From Anaerosolibacter carboniphilus (GTDB taxonomy: Bacteria > Bacillota > Clostridia > Peptostreptococcales > Thermotaleaceae): DNA of 64,000 nt. Made by a program: the position numbers and the translations under genes. The stretch is taken from the NCBI RefSeq assembly GCF_014205875.1, contig NZ_JACHEN010000025.1:1-64000 (forward strand), in the 5' to 3' direction. This document shows, piece by piece, positions 1 through 9,386 of the stretch. Each line of letters begins with the position of its first letter. Within the stretch, counting starts at the first letter, position 1. Under the pieces are notes generated by a model. The model saw only the letters and a list, made by a program, of their open reading frames with translations, was not told the DNA's origin and did not search any database.

Positions 1-74
1 TCTCATCACCCGCCTCTTAAAAGAAATGGAACTGAAGCTTATGCCCCAGCTCCATAAGGGTCAAAATCAAGCTG

Positions 75-782
75 CTATCTACTTACAAACTTGTCCTTCT
101 TATCGTTATATACCAGGTCTATAGGGCTGTGGCAGTTCTTGCATGGCACAACACTGACCTCATTGCTGACTTTAAAGGTAGCACTGGCATTACATTTGGG
201 ACATTTGTAGGCGCCATCGGTAATCCCATCCAGCTTTGTTTCAGTTTTGCATCGATGGCATGTCGCCGTATCCCCTTCATGCCCGAATTTATATTGGACT
301 GCGCCGCAATCTTCACACTGAAAGAAGATGAGCCTTGGCTTATCAGCATCATTGGTGCTTATATGTACGGGTTCTTCTTTAACTTCCCGTGGCACCGGTA
401 GTTCAACCCCACGCGGCCAATGGCCATAGGATACAGGCTCTTTTATTTCCCCCGGAATATTCACTTCGGGTGAAATGTCGATCTCAGGTACTGGCGGTGT
501 TAGCTTGCAGCTGCAGCCTTGAAGGTTATGTAAGGGATTCCTCTTTGAAAGCTCTGTAAGCTCTGCTGTACCTTCTTCATCCACATAGCCAAATAAAACC
601 ATCTTTGGGTAAACCATTAACCCTTTGCCGTCCATAGGCGTCATGACAAATATGGGTTTGTTCTCTTCCTTTGCCACCGCATTATCGACCCTGTCTAGCA
701 GATCCAAAGCCATAAAAGTGGGCATATTCATTCTCATTTCCATCTTCTTGCCAAAGTTTAATAGCAAATTTAAGGTTGCCAT
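75..782 (-). CDS. Prophage-type zinc-ribbon protein, function unknown
   Basis: A 235-residue protein with ATG start behind a good AAGGGGGAA ribosome binding site. I do not recognise the N-terminal half (residues 1-140). The C-terminal third carries three consecutive Cys-x2-Cys pairs in contexts CEDC, CHRC, CPKC and CKNC (roughly residues 155-220), which is the pattern of stacked zinc ribbons. It lies directly downstream of the ERF recombinase gene on the same strand, so it is probably part of the early DNA-metabolism operon of the integrated element. A nucleic-acid-binding role is an inference from the zinc ribbons and context only. The sequence between this gene and the left window edge holds no recognisable complete gene. 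Confidence 0.6.
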   Translation of the reverse strand: MATLNLLLNFGKKMEMRMNMPTFMALDLLDRVDNAVAKEENKPIFVMTPMDGKGLMVYPKMVLFGYVDEEGTAELTELSKRNPLHNLQGCSCKLTPPVPEIDISPEVNIPGEIKEPVSYGHWPRGVELPVPREVKEEPVHISTNDADKPRLIFFQCEDCGAVQYKFGHEGDTATCHRCKTETKLDGITDGAYKCPKCNASATFKVSNEVSVVPCKNCHSPIDLVYNDKKDKFVSR

Positions 783-806
783 CCTGTTTCCCCCTTTATC
801 TTATTT

Positions 807-1451
807 TTATTTGATTTTCCCGTGTTTTTTCTGGCAGTCTTTGCATAGAGGCTTTCCATAGTAATTCATGGAGTAGGATTGTACAGCCTGGGGAATCTCT
901 ATGCTACAATCACTGCATTGACCGGGATTATTTCCCTGGCCCTGACTGCTGTTATTGCCATTCTCACTGGCTGGAGCAGTATTTTTCTTTCCTGCCGGTG
1001 CCTTACCGCCTTTCTTTCCATCCGCCTTATTCAGCTTCTCATCCCATTCGTCGGAGCTGATTTTGTCAGGATCTTCTCCTGTCGGTATGGCGAAGGTCCG
1101 AAGGAGCATATATTTATAGCTATAGGTCATGGCCTTGCCTACACCCTTATCCTGGGTATCCACTCCCGTACCGCTGCTGACGATGATCTCACTTTCCCCT
1201 GTGTCAATGTCCACGATCTTGTATTTGGTGTTGACAGTGGTAAGCACATCATCCTTGAAGTGCTGCTGATCTATTGGAATGATCACTAACCCATGCTTGA
1301 TCAGGCTGTCTCTTACAGTAGAAGTAACCTTCTCCTCAGATATGGCTTTATATTTGGTTTTCCCAAACTCGATTTGATCATCTTTCTGGAGATATTCAAC
1401 ATCCTTCATGACGGAGTGGATCTTCTGCCAGAGATTTTTCTTATCTTCCAA
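807..1451 (-). CDS. erf: ERF-family single-strand annealing recombinase
   Basis: A 214-residue protein resembling the ERF family of phage recombinases, which bind single-stranded DNA and anneal complementary strands during phage genome circularisation. The family core is visible at residues 1-135: an N-terminal helix with IHSVMKDVEYLQKD, the segment KYKAISEEKV, and the conserved GTGVDTQDKGVGKAMTYSYK stretch followed by LLRTF. After a flexible Gly/Lys/Asn-rich linker (residues 145-180) there is a C-terminal zinc finger with CSDC and CKDC, an extension seen in some phage ERF proteins. The start is a TTG directly abutting the stop codon of the upstream HD-domain gene, implying translational coupling; an internal ATG at residue 15 is an alternative. 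Confidence 0.8.
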   Translation of the reverse strand: MEDKKNLWQKIHSVMKDVEYLQKDDQIEFGKTKYKAISEEKVTSTVRDSLIKHGLVIIPIDQQHFKDDVLTTVNTKYKIVDIDTGESEIIVSSGTGVDTQDKGVGKAMTYSYKYMLLRTFAIPTGEDPDKISSDEWDEKLNKADGKKGGKAPAGKKNTAPASENGNNSSQGQGNNPGQCSDCSIEIPQAVQSYSMNYYGKPLCKDCQKKHGKIK

Positions 1452-2009
1452 CTACTCCACCGCCCTTTCAATCACCCTGGAGGCCCACATATCTGAGAAG
1501 TGAAGGAGCATCAGGAGGGGGGTCTCATTGCCTTTGATCACATAGCCGTCACTGGTATATAGCCCATTGTGATAAAGAATGGCATAGGTCTCTTCCTCTG
1601 TTAGATTGATGTATTTGCTAAGGATATGTACGCTGACAATTTGATGTGGTATGGGCAGCCTATCCTTATTTGTCTCATAAGGCTTTGACTTGCTCAACTC
1701 CCCGCTCTTTAAAAAATTAGGGATATAGTTTGGCTTTCCAAAATAACTGGCTTTTCCCAGATCATGAAATAAACCGCTTATGATAATGCTCTCCTGAGGA
1801 AGCTCAGGGGCGATATGTGGTGCCAGCTTCAACATGACTTCCGTTACATTAAGGCTATGCTCCAAGTTCCCTTCTTCCTTTGCACCATGGAATTGGCTGC
1901 TGGAAGGGCAAGTGAAGTACTGATTCTCTTCCAGATGAGAAAGGAGTTCCTCCTTCCCCTTTCTGTCTAGCTGATTAAACAATTGTAGAAATCTATCTCT
2001 TAAACTCAT
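1452..2009 (-). CDS. HD-domain phosphohydrolase of a prophage
   Basis: A 185-residue HD-superfamily protein. Metal-binding residues are visible as HSLNV (first His, about residue 50) and the GLFHDLGK motif (His-Asp doublet, about residues 80-87), followed by a further His in IPHQIVSVHIL and a late Asp in LLHFSDMWA. This arrangement fits small HD hydrolases acting on nucleotides or phosphodiesters; the substrate cannot be read from sequence. The start is ATG with a perfect GGAGGAATAAGG leader. It sits between an unknown 144-residue gene (2 nt gap) and the ERF gene (0 nt), so the three are translated as one operon. Similar HD proteins occur in recombination modules of Firmicutes phages. Confidence 0.75.
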   Translation of the reverse strand: MSLRDRFLQLFNQLDRKGKEELLSHLEENQYFTCPSSSQFHGAKEEGNLEHSLNVTEVMLKLAPHIAPELPQESIIISGLFHDLGKASYFGKPNYIPNFLKSGELSKSKPYETNKDRLPIPHQIVSVHILSKYINLTEEETYAILYHNGLYTSDGYVIKGNETPLLMLLHFSDMWASRVIERAVE

Positions 2010-2011
2010 CC

Positions 2012-2446
2012 TTATTCCTCCCCGAATAGTTTCTTAAGTTTTTCATACTCTCTCTTTTGGCTTTCCAGCTTCTTACTTTCTAAGTCAATATCATCAATAT
2101 CAGCTATATACTGCCCTTCCATCAGGCTAAAATCATGTACCCAAGTCTCGATCTCTCCAGAAGTCTTAATCTTAATATCAACACTTCTATATCCCTGCTG
2201 CTGCCATTCACGAAGCTTATATATATCTGGTAACTTGTCCAATACCTTAGGATTAGGACTCTCAAGATACCTTTCCCAGTCCCTAGCTGTATCCTCAATA
2301 GCCCTTGCAAATCTTTCAAACTGCTTGTCTCCCTCTTGATCATTGGAAAGATCCGTTTCACATTCTCCAGTCAAATGAATGATCAACTTGATTTTATCTA
2401 CTAAACTCAAATGACTTGTGGTTTCTAACAAAGTTTTTAATCCCAT
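2012..2446 (-). CDS. Prophage protein, function unknown
   Basis: A 144-residue acidic protein I do not recognise. It has an ATG start with a TAGGAGGATAA ribosome binding site. The C-terminal 35 residues are rich in Lys, Glu and Leu and look like an amphipathic coiled coil. No cysteine pairs, catalytic motifs or membrane segments are visible. It is the first gene of the tightly packed set leading into the HD hydrolase and ERF recombinase, so a role in phage DNA metabolism is plausible by position only. Confidence 0.55.
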   Translation of the reverse strand: MGLKTLLETTSHLSLVDKIKLIIHLTGECETDLSNDQEGDKQFERFARAIEDTARDWERYLESPNPKVLDKLPDIYKLREWQQQGYRSVDIKIKTSGEIETWVHDFSLMEGQYIADIDDIDLESKKLESQKREYEKLKKLFGEE

Positions 2447-2518
2447 ATTTATCCTCCTAACACTGTATTAAATTCAGAAAATCTGATATAATACAGACAG
2501 CTTGTATTTTTTATCTGA

Positions 2519-2797
2519 CTACTGAGCAGTTGCAGCTGCTTGGTGGTCATTTTCCTTTTTGGCTACTTCTTCAATCGCCCGATCTAGTGGGCAGCTCAGA
2601 CAATCATGTTCTCTCCAGTGCATACCTTGGCACTGTTTACACTTTTCAAATCTCTTCATCCTGCTTAAAACAGTATCCATCTTCATTTCAGCAGCCTTTA
2701 GTTGATATGTCGCAATGTCGATATGATCTGGATCTGCGTAACTGAAGTTTTGCTGTGCCTGTGAAAACTGTTCTAAAGCTTCCTGAAAATCATCCAA
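2519..2797 (-). CDS. Small prophage protein with CxxC motif
   Basis: A 92-residue protein with a TTG start well spaced from a GGAGGG ribosome binding site. Residues 1-45 are predicted helical. Residues 50-70 contain CKQC, a His and C-x2-C (HDCLSC), a possible single zinc site. I do not recognise the family. It lies in the early operon between the helix-turn-helix gene and the ERF module. Confidence 0.5.
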   Translation of the reverse strand: MDDFQEALEQFSQAQQNFSYADPDHIDIATYQLKAAEMKMDTVLSRMKRFEKCKQCQGMHWREHDCLSCPLDRAIEEVAKKENDHQAAATAQ

Positions 2798-2808
2798 TAT
2801 AAACCCTC

Positions 2809-2883
2809 CTATCCTTCAATTTCATTTTTTAAGACATAAATTAATCCGATGGGAAAGACTATACAACAGACTATAAAGAACAT
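2809..2883 (-). CDS. Possible 24-residue membrane micropeptide
   Basis: A 24-codon frame beginning ATG encodes a hydrophobic helix (MFFIVCCIVFPIGLIYVL) followed by a short polar tail. Its stop overlaps the ribosome binding site of the next gene, which would couple their translation. Only a weak TTGGGA-like ribosome binding site precedes it. Very short single-helix proteins are common in phage early regions, but this could equally be chance. Confidence 0.25.
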   Translation of the reverse strand: MFFIVCCIVFPIGLIYVLKNEIEG

Positions 2884-2898
2884 TCCCAACTAATTCAT

Positions 2899-3132
2899 TT
2901 ATCTCACCTCCTTCCCAGTATATTTAAGCCTCTTTTGTTCTTTCTGCCTGTTGATCCAACTAACAAAGTCATTTTTATCTACTCTCTTCGATGCTCCTAT
3001 TTCAAAGTTTGGAATACCGCCTAACTCAGGAATTATCTGGAACAACTCATATACTCTTCTACGGGAGATATTTAAGTAAGAAGATATATGCTGTGCAGTC
3101 AATATGTCTGGCATTTGGTCCAATTCCTTCAT
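2899..3132 (-). CDS. Excisionase-like helix-turn-helix protein
   Basis: A 77-residue protein with the MerR/excisionase-type helix-turn-helix layout: LTAQHISSYLNISRRRVYEL at residues 10-30, then a wing ending in KRVDKNDFVSWINRQKEQKR. This 'helix-turn-helix domain, excisionase family' organisation is used by phage and plasmid proteins that bend DNA at attachment sites or act as small regulators. ATG start with GGGGTGAAAAATC upstream. Its position in the leftward early operon near the integrase gene fits a directionality factor, though a regulator role is equally possible. Confidence 0.6.
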   Translation of the reverse strand: MKELDQMPDILTAQHISSYLNISRRRVYELFQIIPELGGIPNFEIGASKRVDKNDFVSWINRQKEQKRLKYTGKEVR

Positions 3133-3217
3133 GATTTTTCACCCCATTTTGTCGATATTTGTATAAAGGTTTCACTCTCCCTTTGTAGAATTATGGAAAT
3201 AGAAGGGAGGTGTCTAT

Positions 3218-3409
3218 ATGTCGGAAAACGTGACTTTAAATACATTTCCATCTACTAAGGTACAGGCCCTAACTATGCTATATTTGGAAAAGCAAGACTT
3301 GACAAATCTTTCTCCACAAGATTTAGTAGAAAAGTATCTTGAAATTGAGAAAGAAATCAAAACAGCTTTTGTTAATGACCGTAAAGAAAAAAAGAATTTT
3401 TCTTACTAA
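3218..3409 (+). CDS. Small prophage protein, function unknown
   Basis: A 63-residue protein on the plus strand, with a strong GAAGGGAGGTG ribosome binding site 7 nt before ATG. It is predicted mostly helical, with a short segment (LSPQDLVEKYLEIEKEI) suggestive of an amphipathic helix. No family recognised. It is convergent with the small gene to its right, overlapping that gene's stop by a few bases, and is oriented against the neighbouring leftward genes. Confidence 0.5.
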   Translation: MSENVTLNTFPSTKVQALTMLYLEKQDLTNLSPQDLVEKYLEIEKEIKTAFVNDRKEKKNFSY

Positions 3410-3576
3410 CTGTTTAATGCTATATACAAATTAACCATAGCATTAGATAGTTCTACTAATGTTTTAGGATCAGCTATTTTGGACTCCTCAGCCAACAGCT
3501 CAATCTGTTTGCATAGGAGTTCAGCTGGTTCATATTTTCTTTCCTCATTCATGCCTTTTTTAATTTTATCTTCCAA
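3406..3576 (-). CDS. Small prophage protein, function unknown
   Basis: A helical protein of about 56 residues. The open frame extends further upstream into the Cro-like gene, but a TTG preceded by GTGAGGTAAGAAGA gives a start just after that gene's stop codon, which is the more natural reading. An internal ATG eight codons later is the alternative. No family recognised. Confidence 0.4.
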   Translation of the reverse strand: MEDKIKKGMNEERKYEPAELLCKQIELLAEESKIADPKTLVELSNAMVNLYIALNS

Positions 3577-3592
3577 TCTTCTTACCTCACTT

Positions 3593-3784
3593 TCAGTTAA
3601 TCTTAAACACCTTCTCCACTTTCTCACCAAGAGCCTGAGATATCTTCTGCATCACATCTAGACTAGGATTATTTCGCTTCCCTTTAGCCAGTAGATGAAT
3701 ATATGTTGGAGTCAAACCAGATTCTTTTGCTATATCTCCATAACTAAGTGCTTTCTTTTTTCTAATAGAGTCTATATTATTCAA
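3593..3784 (-). CDS. Cro-like XRE-family regulator
   Basis: A 63-residue protein that is almost entirely a lambda-repressor-like helix-turn-helix domain: YGDIAKESGLTPTYIHLLAKGKR provides the two DNA-contacting helices. TTG start, with AGGAGGTGTTCAT before it. It heads the leftward early operon and is transcribed divergently from the larger XRE gene, the standard arrangement of a phage Cro/CI switch. The shared intergenic region carries repeated operator-like sites. The Cro assignment rests on size, orientation and position. Confidence 0.75.
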   Translation of the reverse strand: MNNIDSIRKKKALSYGDIAKESGLTPTYIHLLAKGKRNNPSLDVMQKISQALGEKVEKVFKIN

Positions 3785-3803
3785 ATGAACACCTCCTTCA
3801 ATC

Positions 3804-4015
3804 TTTACTGTAAGTTAATTTTATTATAAACTACCAGTAAAGTAAAACTTCAAATTTACCTATAGTTTATTTTTATTAAGCAAAATATTAACTATCAGTA
3901 ATTTAACCTCTTGCTACTACGTTTTTCTAAATATTTCTAACTTTTTCATTGATTTTTATTAACTGTTAGTTTATAATTAACCCATAAAACAGTTTCAAAG
4001 TTAACTGTTAGAATC
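3804..4015. promoter_or_regulatory. Phage repressor control region with six operator-like repeats
   Basis: The divergent gap between the two XRE genes contains six near-copies of a 15-bp motif with palindromic core ACT-N3-AGT: 3804-3818, 3827-3841, 3855-3869 (one core mismatch), 3888-3902, 3959-3973 and 4001-4015 (one-sided). Consensus is TTWACTNNNAGTWAA. They flank both start codons in the way CI/Cro operators do. The regulators binding them are inferred from position. Confidence 0.6.
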
Positions 4016-4034
4016 AGAGAAAAGAGGTTTTGAT

Positions 4035-4376
4035 ATGCTAGGAGACAATATTAAATATTTTAGAGAAATTAAGGGTTTTAATAAAAAAGAACTTGCTGAA
4101 CTCATAGGGGTTACACCTGCATATCTAAGCTTGATAGAAAACAACGAGAGGAAAAACCCGGCTATAGACACAATCCAGAAAATAGCAGATATATTAAATG
4201 TTTCTGTGGATGATTTACTCAAAGATAGATTAAATGAGGAGATAACTAAGAATAGTGATGAAAAAACTCATATAGATACCATAGCTGCTCACCTGGAAGG
4301 GAAAAATATTACGCCTAAAAAACTCAAACTAATTGAACAATATATAGAAGCTCTATTTGAGGATGATGATGAATAA
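4035..4376 (+). CDS. CI-like XRE-family repressor
   Basis: A 113-residue repressor. Residues 1-65 are a canonical XRE helix-turn-helix domain (NKKELAELIGVTPAYLSLIE). The C-terminal part (residues 70-113) is a short charged helical segment, too small for a LexA-type self-cleaving domain. This is the architecture of ICE/phage repressors inactivated by a partner ImmA-type metalloprotease, and such a gene follows immediately, overlapping slightly in reading frames. ATG start after AAAGAGG. Confidence 0.75.
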   Translation: MLGDNIKYFREIKGFNKKELAELIGVTPAYLSLIENNERKNPAIDTIQKIADILNVSVDDLLKDRLNEEITKNSDEKTHIDTIAAHLEGKNITPKKLKLIEQYIEALFEDDDE

Positions 4377-4392
4377 TAAGGGGGGACAACTA

Positions 4393-4851
4393 ATGAGATA
4401 TGAGCAATTATTAATTTCATCAGAACCCAACATCAAAATAAAAGAAAAGAATCTAGAGTATGGATTCAAAGGGATTTATAGGAATGGGAAAATATTCATA
4501 GATAAGAAGATACCTACCGCATCAGAGAAGACCTGCATTCTTGCAGAAGAACTGGGACATCACTATACAACAGTTGGTAATATAATAGATCAATCAAAGA
4601 TAGAAAATAGAAAACAGGAATTAAAGGCTAGGAGATGGGCTGTTAAACGCTTGATACGTGTCGAGGATTTTATAAATGCATTCGATGCAGGAATTAAAAA
4701 TCGCGCTGAACTTGCAGATTTTCTGGAGGTTACAGAAGAATTTATAGAATTAGCAATAAAGCATTTCCAAGGAATTTATGGAGTATCACATACAATTGGG
4801 AATTATACGATATTTTTTAGCCCATTATGGGTTTATAAAAATATAGAGTAG
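4393..4851 (+). CDS. ImmA/IrrE-like metallopeptidase-family protein
   Basis: A 152-residue protein following the CI-like repressor. The start ATG at this position has an AAGGGGGGA ribosome binding site, better than the upstream in-frame ATGs. The expected active-site helix is present near residues 45-60 as CILAEELGHHYTT; in the family it is normally HExxH, but here the first zinc ligand position reads Glu (EELGHH), a variant found in clostridial phage homologues. In ICEBs1-type elements the equivalent protein cleaves the repressor to induce the element. Whether this copy is catalytic is uncertain because of the altered motif. Confidence 0.65.
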   Translation: MRYEQLLISSEPNIKIKEKNLEYGFKGIYRNGKIFIDKKIPTASEKTCILAEELGHHYTTVGNIIDQSKIENRKQELKARRWAVKRLIRVEDFINAFDAGIKNRAELADFLEVTEEFIELAIKHFQGIYGVSHTIGNYTIFFSPLWVYKNIE

Positions 4852-4914
4852 TACATAGTTATATTTTTTTACCTACGGCATCGAACATACGTTCAAGGGA
4901 AGGAGGTGAAAACA

Positions 4915-6123
4915 TTGAAAGGATATTTCCGAAAAAGAAATTGTACCTGTAAAAAGAAAAAATGCACCTGCGGAGCTAAATGGTCCTTCACCATTGACAT
5001 AGGTATCGATCCTACAACTGGGAAAAGAAGACAAAAAACCATGAGCGGCTTCACTACCAAGGAAGAAGCCGAACGAAAAGCTACTGAGATATATTATGAG
5101 CTCATTCAAGGGACGTATATTGAAGAAAAAGATATTACTTTTGAAGAGTTTGCTCATGAATGGATAAAAATGTATGAAAAAAGTGGCGTAAAGGTTAGTA
5201 CAATCAGGGTAAGGCAACATGAAATGGGACATTTGATAGCACACTATAAATACGTCAAACTGAAAGACATTACTAGGCGCATGTATCAAAATTGTCTTAA
5301 CTCTTTATCTGAGCATCTAGCCTATAGTACTGTTTCAGGGATTCATACATGTGCTAAGATGATATTTTCAAAGGCCATGGAATTGGACATGCTAAAAATT
5401 AACCCCACGGACTTTGCAAAGGTACCAAAAGAGCAGGTGACAGTAGAGCAGCTGGAAACGGAAGAAGAAATACCAAAATACCTAGAAAAGGATGAATTGA
5501 TTTTATTTCTAAAGACAGCCAAGGAGAAAGGCATGGAGACTGATTATTTGACCTTTAAGCTACTAGCCTATACTGGTATCAGGGCTGGGGAATTGTGCGC
5601 TCTAAAGTGGAAAGATGTCAATATGAAAGAGCATACCATAAGCATAACAAAGACCTGGTACAATCCTAAAAATCAGACGACAAACTATCAATTATTACCT
5701 CCAAAGACCAAAAATTCTAAGAGAATAATTGAAGTTGACGAAGGGCTGATTGAAGACCTTAAAAAACACAAAGCAAAACAAGCAAAAGTAAAAATACGCC
5801 ATGCTGATACGTGGCATGATGGAGATTTTGTTCTTGGTAAAATATCAGGAAAATACTTGGGCTATCCAGAACTGATTAAAGTAATTGAAGCCCGCATGGC
5901 CAGGTTGCTAAAACTATCAAAGTTGAATGAAGCGTTGACCCCCCATTCACTACGTCATACCCACACTTCTTTACTTGCCGAAGCTGGGGTAGGTCTTCAG
6001 GAGATCATGGACCGCTTAGGCCATAGAGATGATGACACCACTAGAAATGTATATCTTCATGTAACAAAAACAAAAAAGAAAGAAGCTGCCCAGAAGTTCA
6101 GTGAACTAATGAACAGCCTCTAA
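4915..6123 (+). CDS. int: Tyrosine-family site-specific integrase
   Basis: A 402-residue phage/ICE integrase. The N-terminus is Cys/Lys-rich (CTCKKKKCTCGAKW), then an AP2-like arm-binding domain (to about residue 65), a SAM-like core-binding domain (about 70-175) and the catalytic domain (about 190-400). Catalytic residues visible: Arg in YTGIRAGELCAL, Lys in KTKNSKR, His-x2-Arg in TPHSLRHTHTS, His in LGHRDDD and the Tyr nucleophile in RNVYLHV. TTG start 6 nt after AGGAGGTG; a GTG overlapping that site is less likely. It is the last gene before groEL, so the attachment site should lie just beyond it. Confidence 0.93.
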   Translation: MKGYFRKRNCTCKKKKCTCGAKWSFTIDIGIDPTTGKRRQKTMSGFTTKEEAERKATEIYYELIQGTYIEEKDITFEEFAHEWIKMYEKSGVKVSTIRVRQHEMGHLIAHYKYVKLKDITRRMYQNCLNSLSEHLAYSTVSGIHTCAKMIFSKAMELDMLKINPTDFAKVPKEQVTVEQLETEEEIPKYLEKDELILFLKTAKEKGMETDYLTFKLLAYTGIRAGELCALKWKDVNMKEHTISITKTWYNPKNQTTNYQLLPPKTKNSKRIIEVDEGLIEDLKKHKAKQAKVKIRHADTWHDGDFVLGKISGKYLGYPELIKVIEARMARLLKLSKLNEALTPHSLRHTHTSLLAEAGVGLQEIMDRLGHRDDDTTRNVYLHVTKTKKKEAAQKFSELMNSL

Positions 6124-6209
6124 CTATTTATCTTTTATGTGGTCAAAAAGTGGTCACTACCCACTATTCACACCTTAAACCCTTGAAATTTCAAGTTCTA
6201 CAGGGTTAA
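6124..6209. other. Probable element/chromosome junction (att region)
   Basis: The gap between the integrase stop and the groEL stop holds a 14-bp palindrome CTTGAAATTTCAAG (6182-6195) nested inside AACCCT...AGGGTT (6178-6183/6202-6207). Tyrosine integrases usually sit beside their attachment site, so a core site in or close to this stretch is likely; the structure may also serve as a groEL terminator. The partner site is outside the window, so the core cannot be defined. Confidence 0.4.
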
Positions 6210-8170
<1,961 letters not shown>

Positions 8171-8225
8171 TAGAAACCCTCCTTAGAATGATTTGTATAT
8201 TATTTTATTATTTGAGCTTGTTTTA

Positions 8226-8252
8226 TTAGCACTCACTTCGATTGAGTGCTAA
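8226..8252 (-). promoter_or_regulatory. CIRCE operator (HrcA binding site)
   Basis: A perfect copy of the controlling inverted repeat of chaperone expression: TTAGCACTC, nine bases, GAGTGCTAA. It lies about 55 bp upstream of groES. CIRCE is bound by the HrcA repressor and gives heat-shock control of the operon. A TATACATTATAAAT stretch immediately upstream on the minus strand is a plausible -10 region; I could not pick a convincing -35. No hrcA gene is in the window. Confidence 0.97.
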
Positions 8253-8394
8253 TCACATTTATAATGTATACCATCTAAAACATATATGCAAATCTCCATT
8301 TCTTCCATATTTTAATGGCACTTGATATTTTAGGCAAATATATTGAATTTTATTCTGTATACGCCTTATAGCTTTTTTTTTCTATTTTTTTCTT

Positions 8395-9072
8395 TTAATC
8401 TCTATTTTGATAAGCACGGTGAGCAACTTCTGTACCGATAATGCAGCATATGAGCCAGATGCTTCCATCGATAAAGCCTGCTACGACATCACTAAACCAA
8501 TGGACACCTAGATAGATTCGGCTAAGACCGATGGCAGCGATCAAAAGACCCGCCAATGTCCATATTTCCCATCTCCACTTACTTTTCTTTGCCTTTCGAG
8601 TAATTAGATGGGCTGCCATACCATAAAAGCATAGGGATACCATGGCATGACCACTGGGAAAACTAAACCCTGTTTCAATGACTTCATAGAGATTAGGTCT
8701 TTCCCTTTGGATAATTGCTTTTAACAATTCATTCAAGCCATATCCTCCCAGCAAAGTTGTGACGAGGGCAAAGATCTCGATATAATTTCTTCTCTTAAAT
8801 AAAAACCAAAACAGGAAGAGGCAAAACATCACATAAAATTTTCCCGTACCTAGATACGTAACCACCAAAGCAATTTTTGTCAGGATTGGGGCGTAGAATT
8901 CATGGATTCCCTCCATGATCAACTGATCGATATGCTCCATTCTTTTTTCAACCAACGTGATATTCATCCACTGTATAAAGAGATATAGCAGTACAAGGGC
9001 TGCCGCCATGCCTATGAAAGCATATTTTTTAAATTCTCCCATCGCCCTTAATAAGTTTATTTTCTTCTTCAA
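8395..9072 (-). CDS. PAP2-superfamily membrane phosphatase
   Basis: A 225-residue integral membrane phosphatase of the type-2 phosphatidic acid phosphatase family. The three catalytic motifs are present: K-x6-RP (KAIIQRERP, about residues 115-123), PSGH (FPSGHAM, about 140-146) and SR-x5-H-x3-D (SRIYLGVHWFSD, about 185-196). At least five hydrophobic segments are visible. Members dephosphorylate lipid phosphates such as undecaprenyl pyrophosphate or phosphatidic acid; the substrate here is not determined. The TTG start follows AAGGGGAATAAC; ATG at residue 11 is the alternative. It is monocistronic in appearance. Confidence 0.9.
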   Translation of the reverse strand: MKKKINLLRAMGEFKKYAFIGMAAALVLLYLFIQWMNITLVEKRMEHIDQLIMEGIHEFYAPILTKIALVVTYLGTGKFYVMFCLFLFWFLFKRRNYIEIFALVTTLLGGYGLNELLKAIIQRERPNLYEVIETGFSFPSGHAMVSLCFYGMAAHLITRKAKKSKWRWEIWTLAGLLIAAIGLSRIYLGVHWFSDVVAGFIDGSIWLICCIIGTEVAHRAYQNRD

Positions 9073-9160
9073 AAGTTATTCCCCTTTTTTCCTTTTCCAT
9101 TAATCTCTGTCCATACGTAATGTGCAGGAACTGCATAACAGATGTATCTGTTATATCATC

Positions 9161-9222
9161 GTAGGGACGATCAGTGATCGTCTGATATCTGTCATGGACG
9201 GGCGAACACTGTTCGCCCCTAC
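9161..9222. repeat. Dispersed GTAGGG palindromic repeat, copy 1
   Basis: Two adjacent hairpin units bounded by GTAGGG on the left and CCCTAC on the right: GACGATCAGTGATCGTC and GGGCGAACACTGTTCGCCC. The same architecture recurs at four further intergenic places in this window. A frame through it would encode protein, but the palindromes make a non-coding, REP-like element far more likely. The rest of the 9073-9386 gap shows nothing I can name. Confidence 0.7.
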
Positions 9223-9386
9223 GAAGAATACATTCGTACCTATTGTTTTGATAATATTTTATAAGGATGAATAGATTTATTCTCTTCTCTATAGACAATT
9301 CACTTTCTATTCTACCATAATTTAGCTGCCATATACTAACTATGGAACGAAGAAAGACCAGTTTTCTCACTGATCTTTTTCAAACA

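Noticed and set aside
4915..6123. Reading the integrase as a transposase of an insertion sequence
   Set aside because: All five tyrosine recombinase catalytic positions are present and it sits in a repressor/excisionase/ERF context typical of a prophage or ICE.
9029..9370. A 113-codon minus-strand open frame upstream of the PAP2 gene
   Set aside because: It runs through the GTAGGG palindromic repeat and overlaps the PAP2 start; no family resemblance or ribosome binding site.
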